Of a stretch of 64,000 nt of DNA, positions 9,011 to 18,743 are shown piece by piece. The notes beneath the pieces are model-generated. The model ran no database searches and was not told the DNA's origin. It saw only the letters and a list, made by a program, of their open reading frames with translations. The DNA comes from Rhodobacter sp. (GTDB lineage: Bacteria > Pseudomonadota > Alphaproteobacteria > Rhodobacterales > Rhodobacteraceae). Position numbers and translations under genes: made by a program. Position 1 is the first letter of the stretch. The number at the start of each line of letters is the position of its first letter. Location of the stretch: NCBI GenBank assembly GCA_027490955.1, contig JAIXXB010000019.1, positions 158,722-222,721 of the forward strand, read 5' to 3'.

Positions 9011-10333
9011 TTACTCGTACTTGCCTTCTTCTTCGAAGGTGGCTTTCCAATCGTTCATCATGCCATCCAAGGCCTCTTTTGCAGTGCCATTGCCCGCCAC
9101 AACATAGTCATGCAGCCATTTTTGCGACGATTGCAGCAATGTGGCATAGGCAGGTTCGGCCCAGAAGTCTTTGACGATGGCCATGCTGTCCAAGAAGGTC
9201 TGTGCATAGGGTTGGCTGGTGGCAAAACCAGGGTCTTCAACCACAGCGCGCAGGGCCGAATAGCCGCCCAGCTTCCACCATTTGGCCTGCACTTCGGGCT
9301 GTGCGAACCATTTGATATAGGTCAGCGCGGCCTCTTGCTTGTCGGATGCGGCCACAACGGAAATACCCTGACCGCCCAATTGTGCGAATTTGTCGCCATT
9401 GGGACCTGCGGGGTTTGCAAAATAACCCGTCACATCGCCGCCCACATTGGCATCGGTGTGAAAGCCAGGCCATGTGAAGGCAAAGTTCATTTGCAAGGCA
9501 ACCTGCCCCGATTTGAACGCATCTACGCCTTCGCCCATATAGCTGTTGGACGATCCGGGCGGGGTGCAGCAATCATACAGCGCTTTGTAGTATTCCAGAC
9601 CTGCAACCGCGCTTTCGGAATTAACAAAGCCTTCCATATCATAGGGCTTGTCTGGGTTGTCATATTTGAACCCAAAACCATAAAGCGTGTTCATCGCGCC
9701 CATGGTGATGCCTTCGGACCCACGCTCGGTATAGATCGATGCGCCATAGACAGTTTTGCCATCAATATCGCGGCCTTGGAAGAATTGCGCGATATCCATC
9801 AATTCGGCATAGGTGGCAGGAACGGCCAAATCGCGGCCATATTTTTCCTTGAACTCGGCCTGAATTTCGGGGCGTGCGAACCAATCTTTGCGATAGGTCC
9901 AGCCGACCACATCGCCAAAGGCGGGCAGCGACCAATAGTTTGGCGTGCCTTTGGGCCATTCGGAATAGCCTGTCACAGTGGCAGGAATGAAGGCATCCAT
10001 CGAAATGCCGTTGGCATCAAAGAAATCATTCAGCTTGACGTATTGGCCGTTTTCAGCCGCGCCGCCGATCCACTGGCTGTCGCCAATCATCAAATCGCAC
10101 AGCTTACCGCCCGAGTTCAACTCGTTCAGCATCCGATCTGCAAAGTTTGTCCAAGGCACAAATTCAAAGGACATTTTGTTGCCAGATTCGGCCTCGTACT
10201 CTTTGCTCAATTCGATCAGGGCGTTTGCAGGATCCCACGCAGCCCAGCACAAAGTCAGATCCTCGGCCTGCGCAGCCTGTGCGCCGACAAGGATGGCAAG
10301 CGACGCAGTGGTCGCCAGAAGTTTAGCGTTCAT
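9011..10333 (-). CDS. ABC carbohydrate importer binding protein (family 1)
   Basis: A 440-residue periplasmic protein with signal peptide (LLATTASLAILVGAQAAQA before EDLTLCWAAWDP). The pattern of aromatic-rich stretches (DLMIGDSQWIGG, YWSLPAFGDVVGWTYRKDWF) fits cluster B / family 1 sugar-binding proteins. Start at 10333 is fixed by a GGGAGG site. First gene of the operon binding protein - permease - permease - small membrane protein - ATPase - ATPase - dihydroxyacetone kinase. No polyol dehydrogenase is present, which hints that a ketose is taken up directly. Substrate not determined. Confidence 0.92.
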   Translation of the reverse strand: MNAKLLATTASLAILVGAQAAQAEDLTLCWAAWDPANALIELSKEYEAESGNKMSFEFVPWTNFADRMLNELNSGGKLCDLMIGDSQWIGGAAENGQYVKLNDFFDANGISMDAFIPATVTGYSEWPKGTPNYWSLPAFGDVVGWTYRKDWFARPEIQAEFKEKYGRDLAVPATYAELMDIAQFFQGRDIDGKTVYGASIYTERGSEGITMGAMNTLYGFGFKYDNPDKPYDMEGFVNSESAVAGLEYYKALYDCCTPPGSSNSYMGEGVDAFKSGQVALQMNFAFTWPGFHTDANVGGDVTGYFANPAGPNGDKFAQLGGQGISVVAASDKQEAALTYIKWFAQPEVQAKWWKLGGYSALRAVVEDPGFATSQPYAQTFLDSMAIVKDFWAEPAYATLLQSSQKWLHDYVVAGNGTAKEALDGMMNDWKATFEEEGKYE

Positions 10334-10396
10334 TGTAACCTCCCGTTTTGCTGGTCGCGGCCCCTCCGCCACGACTCGATGCCTGCCAACACTACT

Positions 10397-10442
10397 TGAG
10401 GTACGTACCTCATAGCAAGTAGTTTGTGAGGTACGTACCTCA
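10397..10442. promoter_or_regulatory. Pair of identical palindromic operators for the LacI-type regulator
   Basis: The perfect 16-bp palindrome TGAGGTACGTACCTCA occurs twice, at 10397-10412 and 10427-10442, exactly 30 bp apart centre to centre (about three helical turns, same face). They lie in the space between the importer operon (start 10333) and the regulator (start about 10502). LacI-family proteins bind such palindromes as dimers, so this is almost certainly the operator of the adjacent regulator. Confidence 0.85.
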
Positions 10443-10447
10443 TTACT

Positions 10448-10465
10448 CTTGCGCAATCGCGCAAG
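10448..10465. promoter_or_regulatory. Third inverted repeat beside the operators
   Basis: CTTGCGC and GCGCAAG form a seven-base inverted repeat with a four-base spacer, six bases after the second palindrome. Sequence differs from the operators. It could be an RNA hairpin in the regulator leader or a binding site for another factor. Confidence 0.4.
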
Positions 10466-10501
10466 TTCATGGAAAAGAAGAAAAGTAAAGCAGAGAGACA
10501 C

Positions 10502-11524
10502 ATGCGCGCTACGACAAAAGACCTCGCACTTGCCGCTGGCGTCAGCCTTGCCACTGTGGATCGGGTGTTGAACGGACGCCCCGGCGTTAAGCAAGACACA
10601 GTCGAGCGGGTGAATCACGCGATTCAAAAGCTGTCGTTCCGCCGCAATATCGTGGCCGCCAATCTTGCGCGGGGTAAGTTTTATACGTTTTTGTTCATGC
10701 TGCCCAAAAGCGGGGATCAGTTTTTGGCAGAATTGATCGCGCGGATTGACGAGGCGAATCTGGCCTTTGCGGCGGAAATGATCCGCCTAGAGGTGATGGA
10801 AATTCCAGAAAGCGACCCACATCGGATTGCAAATATGCTGGGATCGCTTGACCCAAATCGGATTGACGGCGTGGCCATTATGGTGCCTGAATCACCGCAG
10901 GTGCGCGATGCGAAAACGCGTTTGGCCGAGCGCGGGATCAAAACCATCAACTTTATCTCGGGCCAAGACACCGATGCGCAGGCGGCCTTTGTAGGGACGG
11001 ATAACCGCGCGGCGGGGGCAACGGCGGGGCGCTTGATGGGCCGATTTGCCCAGCAGCGTGCGGGATCGGTGCTGGTGATTGCAGAATCCATGCAATCACG
11101 CGACAGCGTCGAGCGCCGCCTTGGCTTTGATGCGGTGGTCAATGCCGATTACCCAAACCTGACTGTCTTGCCCTCGCTTGAAAGCTATGGCGATCCAGAG
11201 CGGACCGAGCGCATTATCCGCAACAGCTTTGTCAATCATCAGGACATCGCGGGGGTTTATATCCTCAGTTCAGAGGCGCGGGTGCCTTTAGAAGTGGTCA
11301 CGCGGCTGCCGATGCAGACCAAACCCATCATCATCGCCCATGAACGCACCCCCTTTACCGAAGCGGCGCTGCGCGCAGATAAGATTGACACATTGATCAC
11401 CCAAGACACTGGCCATCTGGTGCGCAGCGCCCTGCGCGTTTTGCGTGCCAAGGTCGATGGGCGCGAGATTTTGGCATCGCAGGAAAAAATCAGGATCGAG
11501 ATCCTGCTGAAGGAAAATATCTAG
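10502..11524 (+). CDS. LacI-family regulator of the sugar importer / dihydroxyacetone kinase operon
   Basis: About 340 residues. The N-terminal helix-turn-helix reads TTKDLALAAGVSLATVDRVL, followed by the hinge (RRNIVAANLARGKF) and a periplasmic-binding-protein-like effector domain. The start at 10502 (MRATTKDL) fits the family, where the HTH begins within a few residues; an upstream ATG at 10469 would add 11 Lys/Glu-rich residues. It is divergent from the operon and separated from it by two palindromes. It probably represses both directions until the sugar or its phosphate binds. Confidence 0.9.
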   Translation: MRATTKDLALAAGVSLATVDRVLNGRPGVKQDTVERVNHAIQKLSFRRNIVAANLARGKFYTFLFMLPKSGDQFLAELIARIDEANLAFAAEMIRLEVMEIPESDPHRIANMLGSLDPNRIDGVAIMVPESPQVRDAKTRLAERGIKTINFISGQDTDAQAAFVGTDNRAAGATAGRLMGRFAQQRAGSVLVIAESMQSRDSVERRLGFDAVVNADYPNLTVLPSLESYGDPERTERIIRNSFVNHQDIAGVYILSSEARVPLEVVTRLPMQTKPIIIAHERTPFTEAALRADKIDTLITQDTGHLVRSALRVLRAKVDGREILASQEKIRIEILLKENI

Positions 11525-11559
11525 AGTTTGCAGCGCGGGCCGCGTGCGGTGCCCCGCAG

Positions 11560-11593
11560 CAGGCGCGCCGCAAATCGGTGCGCCTGTTTATTT
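11560..11593 (+). terminator. Terminator of the LacI-type regulator gene
   Basis: CAGGCGC pairs with GCGCCTG, continued by an inner CCG/CGG stem, and is followed by TTTATTT. It lies 35 bp after the regulator stop. Confidence 0.7.
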
Positions 11594-11651
11594 GGGCGCC
11601 CGTTGCAGGGCCACGTTTGCCACGCACCGCAGCGCGCCTTACGCTTCGGCC

Positions 11652-12035
11652 TTAGTTGCTGGCAGGCGGTGTTGCAGGCGCAGTGGCCGCTGGCGGCGCT
11701 GCGGGCGCATCGGTTGTTGGCGGCAGCAAGTCACCCTCTAGCGCGGGGGGCAGGGCAGGTTCCTGCGCGGGGGCCGTGCCGCCAAGCTGGTCAATCACCG
11801 ACGAGCTGCCCGCATCGGCCGCAGCCAGAATGGTCAGCGTGATCGAGGTGATGATAAAGCCAATAGCAAGGCCCCAAGTGATTTTGCCAAGGGCCGTGGC
11901 CGCCGCGCGCGACGATACCGCACCACCGCCGCCGCCGCCCATACCCAGACCGCCGCCTTCGGATCGTTGCAGCAGCACAATGCCAATCAGCAACAGCGCA
12001 AGGATCAGGTGAATGGTCAGGATGACGTTTTCCAT
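11652..12035 (-). CDS. secG: Preprotein translocase subunit SecG
   Basis: A 127-residue subunit of the SecYEG channel. Two membrane helices (ILTIHLILALLLIGIVLLQ and ITWGLAIGFIITSITLTILAA) flank the Gly-rich loop SEGGGLGMGGGGGGAVSSR, the typical SecG pattern. The C-terminal 50 residues are an Ala/Pro tail as in other Rhodobacteraceae. Its usual neighbour pyrG is not adjacent here. Confidence 0.95.
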   Translation of the reverse strand: MENVILTIHLILALLLIGIVLLQRSEGGGLGMGGGGGGAVSSRAAATALGKITWGLAIGFIITSITLTILAAADAGSSSVIDQLGGTAPAQEPALPPALEGDLLPPTTDAPAAPPAATAPATPPASN

Positions 12036-12100
12036 CAGAGCGGCCTTTTTTCAATCTTGCGCCTACTTAGGCGAGGGCGGGCAAAGGTGCAAGTGCCCTG

Positions 12101-12484
12101 CTAGTCTTCTTCCCGCTCGCAGACAGCCGACAGTTTGTTGCCATCAGGGTCGCGCACATAGCAGGCGTAAAAGTTGGGCCGATAGCGCAGGCCCGGCGCG
12201 CCTTCGTCGCTGCCCCCCTGTGCCAGCGCGGCGCGGTAAAACGCATCGACTGCCGCGCGGCTGGGCGCATCAAAGGCGGGCATAGACCCGTTGCCAATCG
12301 TGGCGGGTTTGCCATCAAAGGGCAGGGTCACCCAAAACGGCGTGCGCGCGGCATCCGCAGGGCCATAGCCGATTTCGGTTTCGTCTTGCCCGCGCAAAAC
12401 ATAGCCCAAGGGCAGAAGGGCTGCGTCATAAAACCGCTTGGCGCGGGCCAAATCGTTGCAGCCGATTGTGATATACAAAAACAT
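12101..12484 (-). CDS. VOC (glyoxalase/bleomycin resistance) family protein
   Basis: A 127-residue single-domain vicinal-oxygen-chelate protein. It opens with [27 protein letters not shown] and closes with [18 protein letters not shown], the two conserved halves of the fold. Start at 12484 has AAGGGGATGCG upstream. Members of this lineage are usually annotated glyoxalase-like, but no substrate is known. Confidence 0.85.
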   Translation of the reverse strand: MFLYITIGCNDLARAKRFYDAALLPLGYVLRGQDETEIGYGPADAARTPFWVTLPFDGKPATIGNGSMPAFDAPSRAAVDAFYRAALAQGGSDEGAPGLRYRPNFYACYVRDPDGNKLSAVCEREED

Positions 12485-12604
12485 CGCATCCCCTTTTGGC
12501 CCATGATGCCAAGACCGCGCGCGCCCGTCCAGTCTTTTGCGCTTTCGCTTAGTCGCGCAGCCCGCTATAGGTCGCGCGGTTTCTCCCAAATGATAGGATA
12601 TACC

Positions 12605-13903
12605 ATGGCGAATGTTGTTGTTGTCGGCGCTCAATGGGGTGACGAGGGCAAGGGGAAGATTGTCGATTGGCTCTCGCAGCGCGCGGATGTCATCGCGCGG
12701 TTTCAAGGCGGGCACAATGCGGGCCATACCCTTGTGATTGACGGCAAAGTGTACAAGCTATCCTTGCTGCCTTCGGGCATTGTGCGCGGTGGCAAGCTGT
12801 CGGTGATCGGCAATGGCGTGGTGCTGGATCCTTGGCATTTGGTGATGGAAATCGACAAGCTGCGCGGGCAGGGTGTGCAGATCAACACCGAAAACCTGAT
12901 GATCGCCGAAAACGCGCCCCTGATTTTGCCGCTGCATGGCGAACTTGACCGCGCGCGCGAAGAGCAAACCGCCAGCGCGGGGGCGAAAATTGGCACGACT
13001 GGGCGCGGTATTGGCCCTGCCTACGAGGATAAAGTGGGCCGCCGTGCCATTCGCGTGGCTGATTTGGGCGATGAGGCCACGCTGATCGCCCGTATCGACC
13101 GCTTGGTCGGCCATCACAACGCGCTGCGCGCAGGGCTTGGCATTGCGCCTGTGAACCGCGATGACCTGCTGGCCAAACTGCGCGCCATTGCGCCGCAGGT
13201 GCTGCCCTATGCCCAGCCCGTGTGGAAAGTGCTGCACGAAGCGCGGCTGGCGGGCAAGCGCATCTTGTTCGAAGGCGCGCAGGGCGCGCTGCTGGACATC
13301 GATTTTGGAACCTATCCCTTTGTCACCTCGTCCAATGTGATCGCAGGTCAGGCGGCCACTGGCACGGGCATGGGGCCAGGGGCGATTGATTTCGTGCTGG
13401 GCATTGTCAAAGCCTATACCACCCGCGTGGGCGAAGGCCCGTTTCCTGCCGAACTCAAGGACGAGTTGGGCGAGCGTTTGGGCCAGCGCGGCCATGAATT
13501 CGGCACCGTTACGGGGCGCAAGCGCCGCTGCGGCTGGTTTGATGCGGTTTTGGTGCGCCAGACCTGCATCACTTCGGGGGTTACGGGCATTGCCCTGACC
13601 AAGCTGGACGTGCTGGACGGGTTTGACAGGCTGAAAATCTGCGTGGCCTATGAATTGGATGGCAAACGGCTGGATTACCTGCCCACGGCGGCAGATCAAC
13701 AGGCGCGCTGCACCCCGATCTACGAGGAAATCGAAGGGTGGAGCGAGACGACCGCAGGCGCGCGGTCTTGGGCCGATTTGCCTGCGGCTGCCATCAAATA
13801 CGTGCGCCGCGTGGAAGAGTTGATTGGCTGCCCTGTGGCGCTACTTTCTACCTCACCCGAGCGCGAGGATACCATCCTTGTGACCGATCCATTTGTGGGG
13901 TGA
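12605..13903 (+). CDS. purA: Adenylosuccinate synthetase
   Basis: A 432-residue, complete enzyme that joins IMP and aspartate using GTP in AMP synthesis. The start [18 protein letters not shown] holds the GTP P-loop; GGHNAGHT, the [14 protein letters not shown] block and the late TSSPERED/ILV segment are all present. An upstream extension is possible by frame but not by homology. Followed after three bases by a DUF2842 gene, the usual Rhodobacteraceae order. Confidence 0.98.
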   Translation: MANVVVVGAQWGDEGKGKIVDWLSQRADVIARFQGGHNAGHTLVIDGKVYKLSLLPSGIVRGGKLSVIGNGVVLDPWHLVMEIDKLRGQGVQINTENLMIAENAPLILPLHGELDRAREEQTASAGAKIGTTGRGIGPAYEDKVGRRAIRVADLGDEATLIARIDRLVGHHNALRAGLGIAPVNRDDLLAKLRAIAPQVLPYAQPVWKVLHEARLAGKRILFEGAQGALLDIDFGTYPFVTSSNVIAGQAATGTGMGPGAIDFVLGIVKAYTTRVGEGPFPAELKDELGERLGQRGHEFGTVTGRKRRCGWFDAVLVRQTCITSGVTGIALTKLDVLDGFDRLKICVAYELDGKRLDYLPTAADQQARCTPIYEEIEGWSETTAGARSWADLPAAAIKYVRRVEELIGCPVALLSTSPEREDTILVTDPFVG

Positions 13904-13906
13904 AAG

Positions 13907-14176
13907 ATGACGCAGGCCGACCCAAAGCCAAGACACATGTCCTATAAGGCGCGCAAGCGCTGGGCGCTGGTGGCGCTGTTGATCGGCATGCCTGTTTATA
14001 TTGTAATTGTGCTTAACCTGATGGCCTCGATCAATCGTTTGCCCTTTTGGGCCGAGGTGGTGGCCTATGTGTTTTTGGGCGTGGCGTGGATTTTCCCGCT
14101 GAAGCGGCTGTTTTTGGGGGTGGGCCAGCCCGACCCTGACGCAGACCCATCCCAGAAGGCGCAGGCAGAGCGCTAA
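13907..14176 (+). CDS. DUF2842 membrane protein
   Basis: An 89-residue protein with two predicted helices (WALVALLIGMPVYIVIVLNLMA and AEVVAYVFLGVAWIFPLKRLF). The SYKARKRWALV opening and the WIFPLK segment fit DUF2842, an alphaproteobacterial family of unknown function. Three bases separate it from purA, so the two are cotranscribed. Confidence 0.85.
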   Translation: MTQADPKPRHMSYKARKRWALVALLIGMPVYIVIVLNLMASINRLPFWAEVVAYVFLGVAWIFPLKRLFLGVGQPDPDADPSQKAQAER

Positions 14177-14194
14177 CGGCGCGCGCCACGGCAA

Positions 14195-14230
14195 AACAGG
14201 CGCGCGGCCAGCCATGGCTTTGCGCCTGTT
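14195..14230. terminator. Hairpin between converging genes
   Basis: AACAGGCGC and GCGCCTGTT form a nine-base stem with an 18-base loop between the DUF2842 gene and the converging 602-residue gene. No T-run follows, so termination strength is uncertain. Confidence 0.45.
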
Positions 14231-14263
14231 GATGCGGGCACAGGGCAATGAAACGGCGGGCCG

Positions 14264-16072
14264 TTAAATCGCTTCGCGCAGCGCTTCGGCCAAAAGCGGC
14301 GAGCGATCGGTCACTGCAAACAGACCAGGTTCCATTTCGGCAAAACGGCCCATGCCCAAAAGCTGGTTGAAGATCTGCACCGAGGCTTCGCGCGTCATGG
14401 GCAGGGCATCGGGTAGGCTGGACATATGGCGGATCAATTGGCGGCGGCGGAACAAAGGCTGCTTTTCGACATGGGCCACGTAAATGGCCGCCGCTTCCAT
14501 AAGTTCGATCTGCTCGGACGCGCCCAAGCGGTCGGCGAAATCTTCAAAGGTTTCCATGCCCGTGAAGATATTGCTTTGCGGGCCTGTGATATCATCATCG
14601 TCATCGACCGCGCGAAAGATGTTTTCGGCAGGGCTGGGCGTGGGCGCGAGTTTCAGCGGCGCTTCGCTGCGCTTGGGCGCGCTGCGGTCGATGCGCTGTT
14701 CGGACACCAAAACCAAGGTGGCGCTGCGCGGGCCGCCATCGGGGGCAACTTGATCCAATGTTTGCCGATACGTGTCCAGCACGGCGTTCTGGCTGCCCGC
14801 ATCATGGCCCAGATCGCGGTCTGCCTTGGTGGCTGCAGCGGCGGCTTTCATATGCGCCATGGCAGCTTGGCGGCGGCGCACCTCGTCATCGGCCAAATCG
14901 ATATTGGCGCGTGCAATCAGCTTATCCAGAGTGGCTTCGGTGGGGTTAATCTTGGCGCGTGGTGCAGCGGGCGCGGGGTTCAGCACCAGCGGCGCAGGCA
15001 CCTCTAGCGCGGCCAATTCAGCCGCAAGCGCGGCGTCGCTTTGGGCCGCGCTGGGTGCCGCGGCGCTGGGCAGGCCGCCTGTTTGGGCCACACGGCGGAT
15101 GCGGATCACACGGGTGCGCGGGGTTTGTGGGCTGGCCGATGAGGCAAGATCAGGCGCGGCCGCAGATGCTGGTGCCGATGTCGGCGCAGAATTAGGCGCA
15201 GAATTGGGCGCTGATGCAGATGCAGGTGGCTGGGCGCGTTCAACCTTGCCATCTTGCCCGCCGCGCACCACTTCGATGCGGTATTTTGTGGCATCGGGCG
15301 CAGCGATGGGGGCGGCAGGCTGGGCGTCTGCAATCATCACCTCGGCGCTTTGGCCGCCGCGGATGGTTTGTGCGGGCGCTGTCGGATCGGGTTTGATCAC
15401 GCGGCGCGGCGCGTCCGTCTCGGCGGGGTTGGGCGAAACGGGGGCAGGGGCAGGCGTTGCGCGCGCGCCCCCTTCGCCCGCCACAGCGCCCAAATCTTTG
15501 GGCGGGGCAGTGTCGGCGCTGTCGGAATCTTCGGTATAACTGTCTTTGGCCGCGCCCAGCAGCGATTCAATTGCCGCCGTCGCCGCAGGAAGCCCATCGG
15601 CAGCAACAAAGGCGGCAGGGCTGGGCGCGGGCGTGTCATCGGCCATGGTATTGGCTTCAAGCGCTTCGATATATCGGGATTTCTCATCGATTTCAGCGCG
15701 CAGCCGCGCAAGGCGGGCAGCGGCCTCTTCGGCCTCGACTTTCGCGGCGCTGCTGCTGAGCAAGCTTGGGCTGGCTTCAGGAGGCGCGGCAGGGGCGGCC
15801 TGCGGGGCGGCAATCGCATTGCCTTGGCGCAGCACGACGCCATTGTCCTGCACCTGCGCCTGCACGCGGCGCTGGCTGGCCCCTTCGGCAAGGCGGTGCA
15901 GCATATCGGCATCGGGGGTGGGCGGCTCTGCCCCAAAAAAGCGGTCATCGGCGGCCAGATCACGGAAATATTCGGCAATCACTTTCATCGTGCTGAACGG
16001 GTCGTCAAACCCCTCCAACGTGCAAGAGAAAGTTCCATAAGAAACAGTGAGAATCTTACTAGCGCCCGTCAT
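14264..16072 (-). CDS. Conserved Rhodobacteraceae protein of unknown function
   Basis: A 602-residue protein. Residues 1-75 form a conserved head ([20 protein letters not shown], then [16 protein letters not shown] and [14 protein letters not shown]). The middle 300 residues are low-complexity Ala/Pro with scattered conserved pieces such as [11 protein letters not shown] second compact domain at the end ([20 protein letters not shown] to [10 protein letters not shown]) is helical. Related proteins are sometimes labelled as CheA-like, but no histidine kinase motif is visible here. Cytoplasmic; no signal or membrane helix. Divergent from thiN. Confidence 0.75.
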   Translation of the reverse strand: MTGASKILTVSYGTFSCTLEGFDDPFSTMKVIAEYFRDLAADDRFFGAEPPTPDADMLHRLAEGASQRRVQAQVQDNGVVLRQGNAIAAPQAAPAAPPEASPSLLSSSAAKVEAEEAAARLARLRAEIDEKSRYIEALEANTMADDTPAPSPAAFVAADGLPAATAAIESLLGAAKDSYTEDSDSADTAPPKDLGAVAGEGGARATPAPAPVSPNPAETDAPRRVIKPDPTAPAQTIRGGQSAEVMIADAQPAAPIAAPDATKYRIEVVRGGQDGKVERAQPPASASAPNSAPNSAPTSAPASAAAPDLASSASPQTPRTRVIRIRRVAQTGGLPSAAAPSAAQSDAALAAELAALEVPAPLVLNPAPAAPRAKINPTEATLDKLIARANIDLADDEVRRRQAAMAHMKAAAAATKADRDLGHDAGSQNAVLDTYRQTLDQVAPDGGPRSATLVLVSEQRIDRSAPKRSEAPLKLAPTPSPAENIFRAVDDDDDITGPQSNIFTGMETFEDFADRLGASEQIELMEAAAIYVAHVEKQPLFRRRQLIRHMSSLPDALPMTREASVQIFNQLLGMGRFAEMEPGLFAVTDRSPLLAEALREAI

Positions 16073-16203
16073 GGAGCCCGCCTTTTACAAAAACTTGGGC
16101 CCAGCAATGCGCGGCAATGCGCGCAATTCCATGGACAGACTGTGGTAATATAAGGGATAGATTGTGGCACTGGCCCATCAGTTCTGCCGCAATTGAGTAA
16201 ATT

Positions 16204-16884
16204 ATGCCTGCAAATCCTATGCTAATTCAAAGTAAAGTCAAAAGCCAATCTGCCGTGACTTTGGTGGGCGGCGGCGGCTTTGCTGCGCGGGATTTGGCCC
16301 ATGCGCTGGCTTTGGCCCCCTATTTGGTGGCGGCGGATGGCGGTGCAAACAGGCTGCTGGCGCTGGATGCGCCGCCGCGCGCGGTGATCGGCGATTTGGA
16401 TTCCATCTCGGCGCAGGCGCGGGCCGCTTTTGCGGGGCAATTGATCCATATTCCCGCGCAAGATGACACTGATTTTGACAAATGCCTTGCCGCCATTGCC
16501 GCGCCTTTTGTCCTTGGGCTGGGCTTTATTGGCGCGCGGATGGATCATGGGCTGGCGGTGTTGGCGGGCTTGTTGCGCCGCCCTGATCTGCCTGTCTTTT
16601 TGCTGGGCGGGCGCGATGTGATTTTTCTGGCCCCGCCGCGCCTGACGCTGGATGTGCCGCGGGGCGCGCGGGTGTCATTGTTCCCGCTGGGCGCGGTGAC
16701 AGGGCGCAGCACGGGCCTAGATTGGCCGATTGACGGGATTGATTTTGCCCCAGATCGGGCCATTGGCACATCCAATCGCGCCAGTGGCGGGCCAGTCAGC
16801 CTTGAGTTTTCGGCGCGCAAGATGCTGGTGATTTTGCCGCGCGCGCATCTGGCGGCGGCGCTTAGCGGGTTTGGTTTTGCCTAG
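16204..16884 (+). CDS. thiN: Thiamine pyrophosphokinase
   Basis: A 226-residue enzyme making thiamine diphosphate from thiamine and ATP. The catalytic motifs VAADGGANRLL, VIGDLDSI and QDDTDFDKCL are all present. A second start codon at 16219 is possible; neither has a strong ribosome site. Its last 23 bases overlap the converging EamA gene. Confidence 0.92.
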   Translation: MPANPMLIQSKVKSQSAVTLVGGGGFAARDLAHALALAPYLVAADGGANRLLALDAPPRAVIGDLDSISAQARAAFAGQLIHIPAQDDTDFDKCLAAIAAPFVLGLGFIGARMDHGLAVLAGLLRRPDLPVFLLGGRDVIFLAPPRLTLDVPRGARVSLFPLGAVTGRSTGLDWPIDGIDFAPDRAIGTSNRASGGPVSLEFSARKMLVILPRAHLAAALSGFGFA

Positions 16885-17791
16885 ACAGGCGCGCCGCCAG
16901 CACGCGTTCGCGCTGAATGATATACAAACCCGCCCCCACAATCAGCACAATGCCGCCCCATGTGATAAGGTTGGGAAAATCGCCAAAAATCAAAAAGCCC
17001 AGCGCGACCGAGACCACCATTTCAAAATAATGCAGCGGCGCCAATGTGCTGGCAGGGGCAAAGCGCAGCGATAGCGTCATGCACATATGTGCAACTGCCG
17101 CCCAAAACCCCACGCCAAACAGCCACAGCCACGCATAGCCTTGCGGCATGACAGGATCGAGGCTGGCAAGGATGCCGCTGGCCCCCGCCCCGTCCATCGC
17201 CCAAAGCACAGGCACGATCACCGCCGCCCCCGCCAGCGAGGTGTGCAATTGCTGCGTGACAGGGTGCATCAACGGCCCAATGGTTTGCGTCACAGCCATA
17301 TAAAAGGCAAAGGCAAAGGCGCAGGCAATGGCATAAAAGGTCGCCGCGCCATAGGTTTGCAAGCTGGGCTGGATAACCATCAGCGCCCCTGCAAAGCCGA
17401 CCATAGCGGCAGCGATGCGGCGCGGGCCGACATGGTTGCCAAACACAAAATGCCCCAAAATCAATAGGATCAGCGGCGATAGAAAGGCAATGGCCAGCGC
17501 ATCGGCCATCGGCATCACAGCGACGGCGGCCACAAAACTATAGGTCGAGGCGATCAAAAGCAGCGCGCGCAGTGCCAACAGCCATCCCACGCGCACAGGC
17601 ACACGCCATGTCAGCCCCATGGCCAGCGCAACGGGGATCATCAGCGCGCCTTGCACCACAAAGCGCGCAGCCACGATCTGCCCCACGGGAATGGTGGCCG
17701 TGGCCAATTTGCTGCTGGCATCCAGCATGGGGGCCAGCACGCAAAAGGCCAGCATCAAGGCAATGCCCAGTAACGTGCGATCTTTGCTCAT
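16862..17791 (-). CDS. EamA-family (DMT superfamily) transporter
   Basis: A 309-residue inner-membrane protein with ten predicted helices in two EamA repeats (each about 140 residues; the repeats begin near MLAFCVLAPMLDASSKLA and GAATFYAIACAFAFAFYMA). Such proteins export amino acids or metabolites; the substrate cannot be read from the sequence. It converges with thiN and overlaps its end. Confidence 0.9.
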   Translation of the reverse strand: MSKDRTLLGIALMLAFCVLAPMLDASSKLATATIPVGQIVAARFVVQGALMIPVALAMGLTWRVPVRVGWLLALRALLLIASTYSFVAAVAVMPMADALAIAFLSPLILLILGHFVFGNHVGPRRIAAAMVGFAGALMVIQPSLQTYGAATFYAIACAFAFAFYMAVTQTIGPLMHPVTQQLHTSLAGAAVIVPVLWAMDGAGASGILASLDPVMPQGYAWLWLFGVGFWAAVAHMCMTLSLRFAPASTLAPLHYFEMVVSVALGFLIFGDFPNLITWGGIVLIVGAGLYIIQRERVLAARLSRQNQTR

Positions 17792-18025
17792 CTCTCTGCG
17801 CTCCCCCTTACCGCTTTGTGCCTGCGCTGCACAGTCGCGGCGCGCCTATTTGCGACCCTTTGGCGCAAAAGCCTTGCGCGGCCCAAGGCGGCCCTGCGGC
17901 ACAGGTGCACAGGTTGCCGCCCCCAAACACCGCCCTTTAACATTGCCGTGATTGCGCCAAGTGCTGCGATTTTACCCTTGCACTGCGCCGCCGCATTGGG
18001 CAGCGATAGGAAAACCGAGGTGGAT

Positions 18026-18652
18026 ATGTTCGACGGCATCTTGCGCAAACCGATTGATTTGGCCACCGCCCCCATGGGCGCGCGTTTGGCCCGCGCGGGG
18101 GTGCGCGCCGATGCCGTCACGCTGGCGGGTCTGGCCTTGGGGCTGGGCGCGGCAGGGGTTATTGCCGCACAGGGGCATTTGATTTTGGCCCTAAGCTTGA
18201 TTTTGGCCAGCCGCATTGCCGATGGTTTGGATGGGGCTGTCGCGCGCGCCTCGCAAAAAACTGATTTTGGCGGCTATCTGGATATCACGTGCGATTTCAT
18301 CTTTTACGGCGCAATCCCGCTGGCCTTTGCCCTGCGCAATCCCGAAAATGCCCTGCCTGCCGCCGTGCTGCTGGCCAGTTTCTACATGAACGGGGCAACA
18401 TTTCTGGCCTATGCCATTTTTTCGGAAAAGCGCCATCTGGCCCCGCGTGCCGCCGACCGCGCGCGCGGGGATAAATCGCTGCACTTTACCGCAGGCCTTG
18501 CCGAAGGCTTCGAGACGATTGCGGTTTTTACGGCCTTTTGCCTCTGGCCTGCCAGCTTTGCCGCGCTATCATTTGGTTTTGCCGCGCTGTGTGTGGCCAG
18601 CGCTTTGGCGCGCATGGCACTGGCCAAACGCGCCTTTGGCGGGGCAAAATAG
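18026..18652 (+). CDS. CDP-alcohol phosphatidyltransferase family protein
   Basis: A 208-residue membrane enzyme that transfers a phosphatidyl group from a CDP-lipid to an alcohol. The metal-binding motif D-xx-DG-xx-AR-x(7)-G-xxx-D-xxx-D is complete, from ADGLDGAVAR to GYLDITCD. About six helices follow. Start at 18026 is set by GAGGTGGAT upstream; longer versions would add non-conserved sequence. The acceptor alcohol is unknown. Confidence 0.88.
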   Translation: MFDGILRKPIDLATAPMGARLARAGVRADAVTLAGLALGLGAAGVIAAQGHLILALSLILASRIADGLDGAVARASQKTDFGGYLDITCDFIFYGAIPLAFALRNPENALPAAVLLASFYMNGATFLAYAIFSEKRHLAPRAADRARGDKSLHFTAGLAEGFETIAVFTAFCLWPASFAALSFGFAALCVASALARMALAKRAFGGAK

Positions 18653-18743
18653 ACGGGCTGCCCTTGCAGGTGCTGGCGCTGGGCACTAAGCTTTGTTTAA
18701 TCCTTGGGCGATAGAGCTAGGGAATATTTAGAGAGGCGATGTG

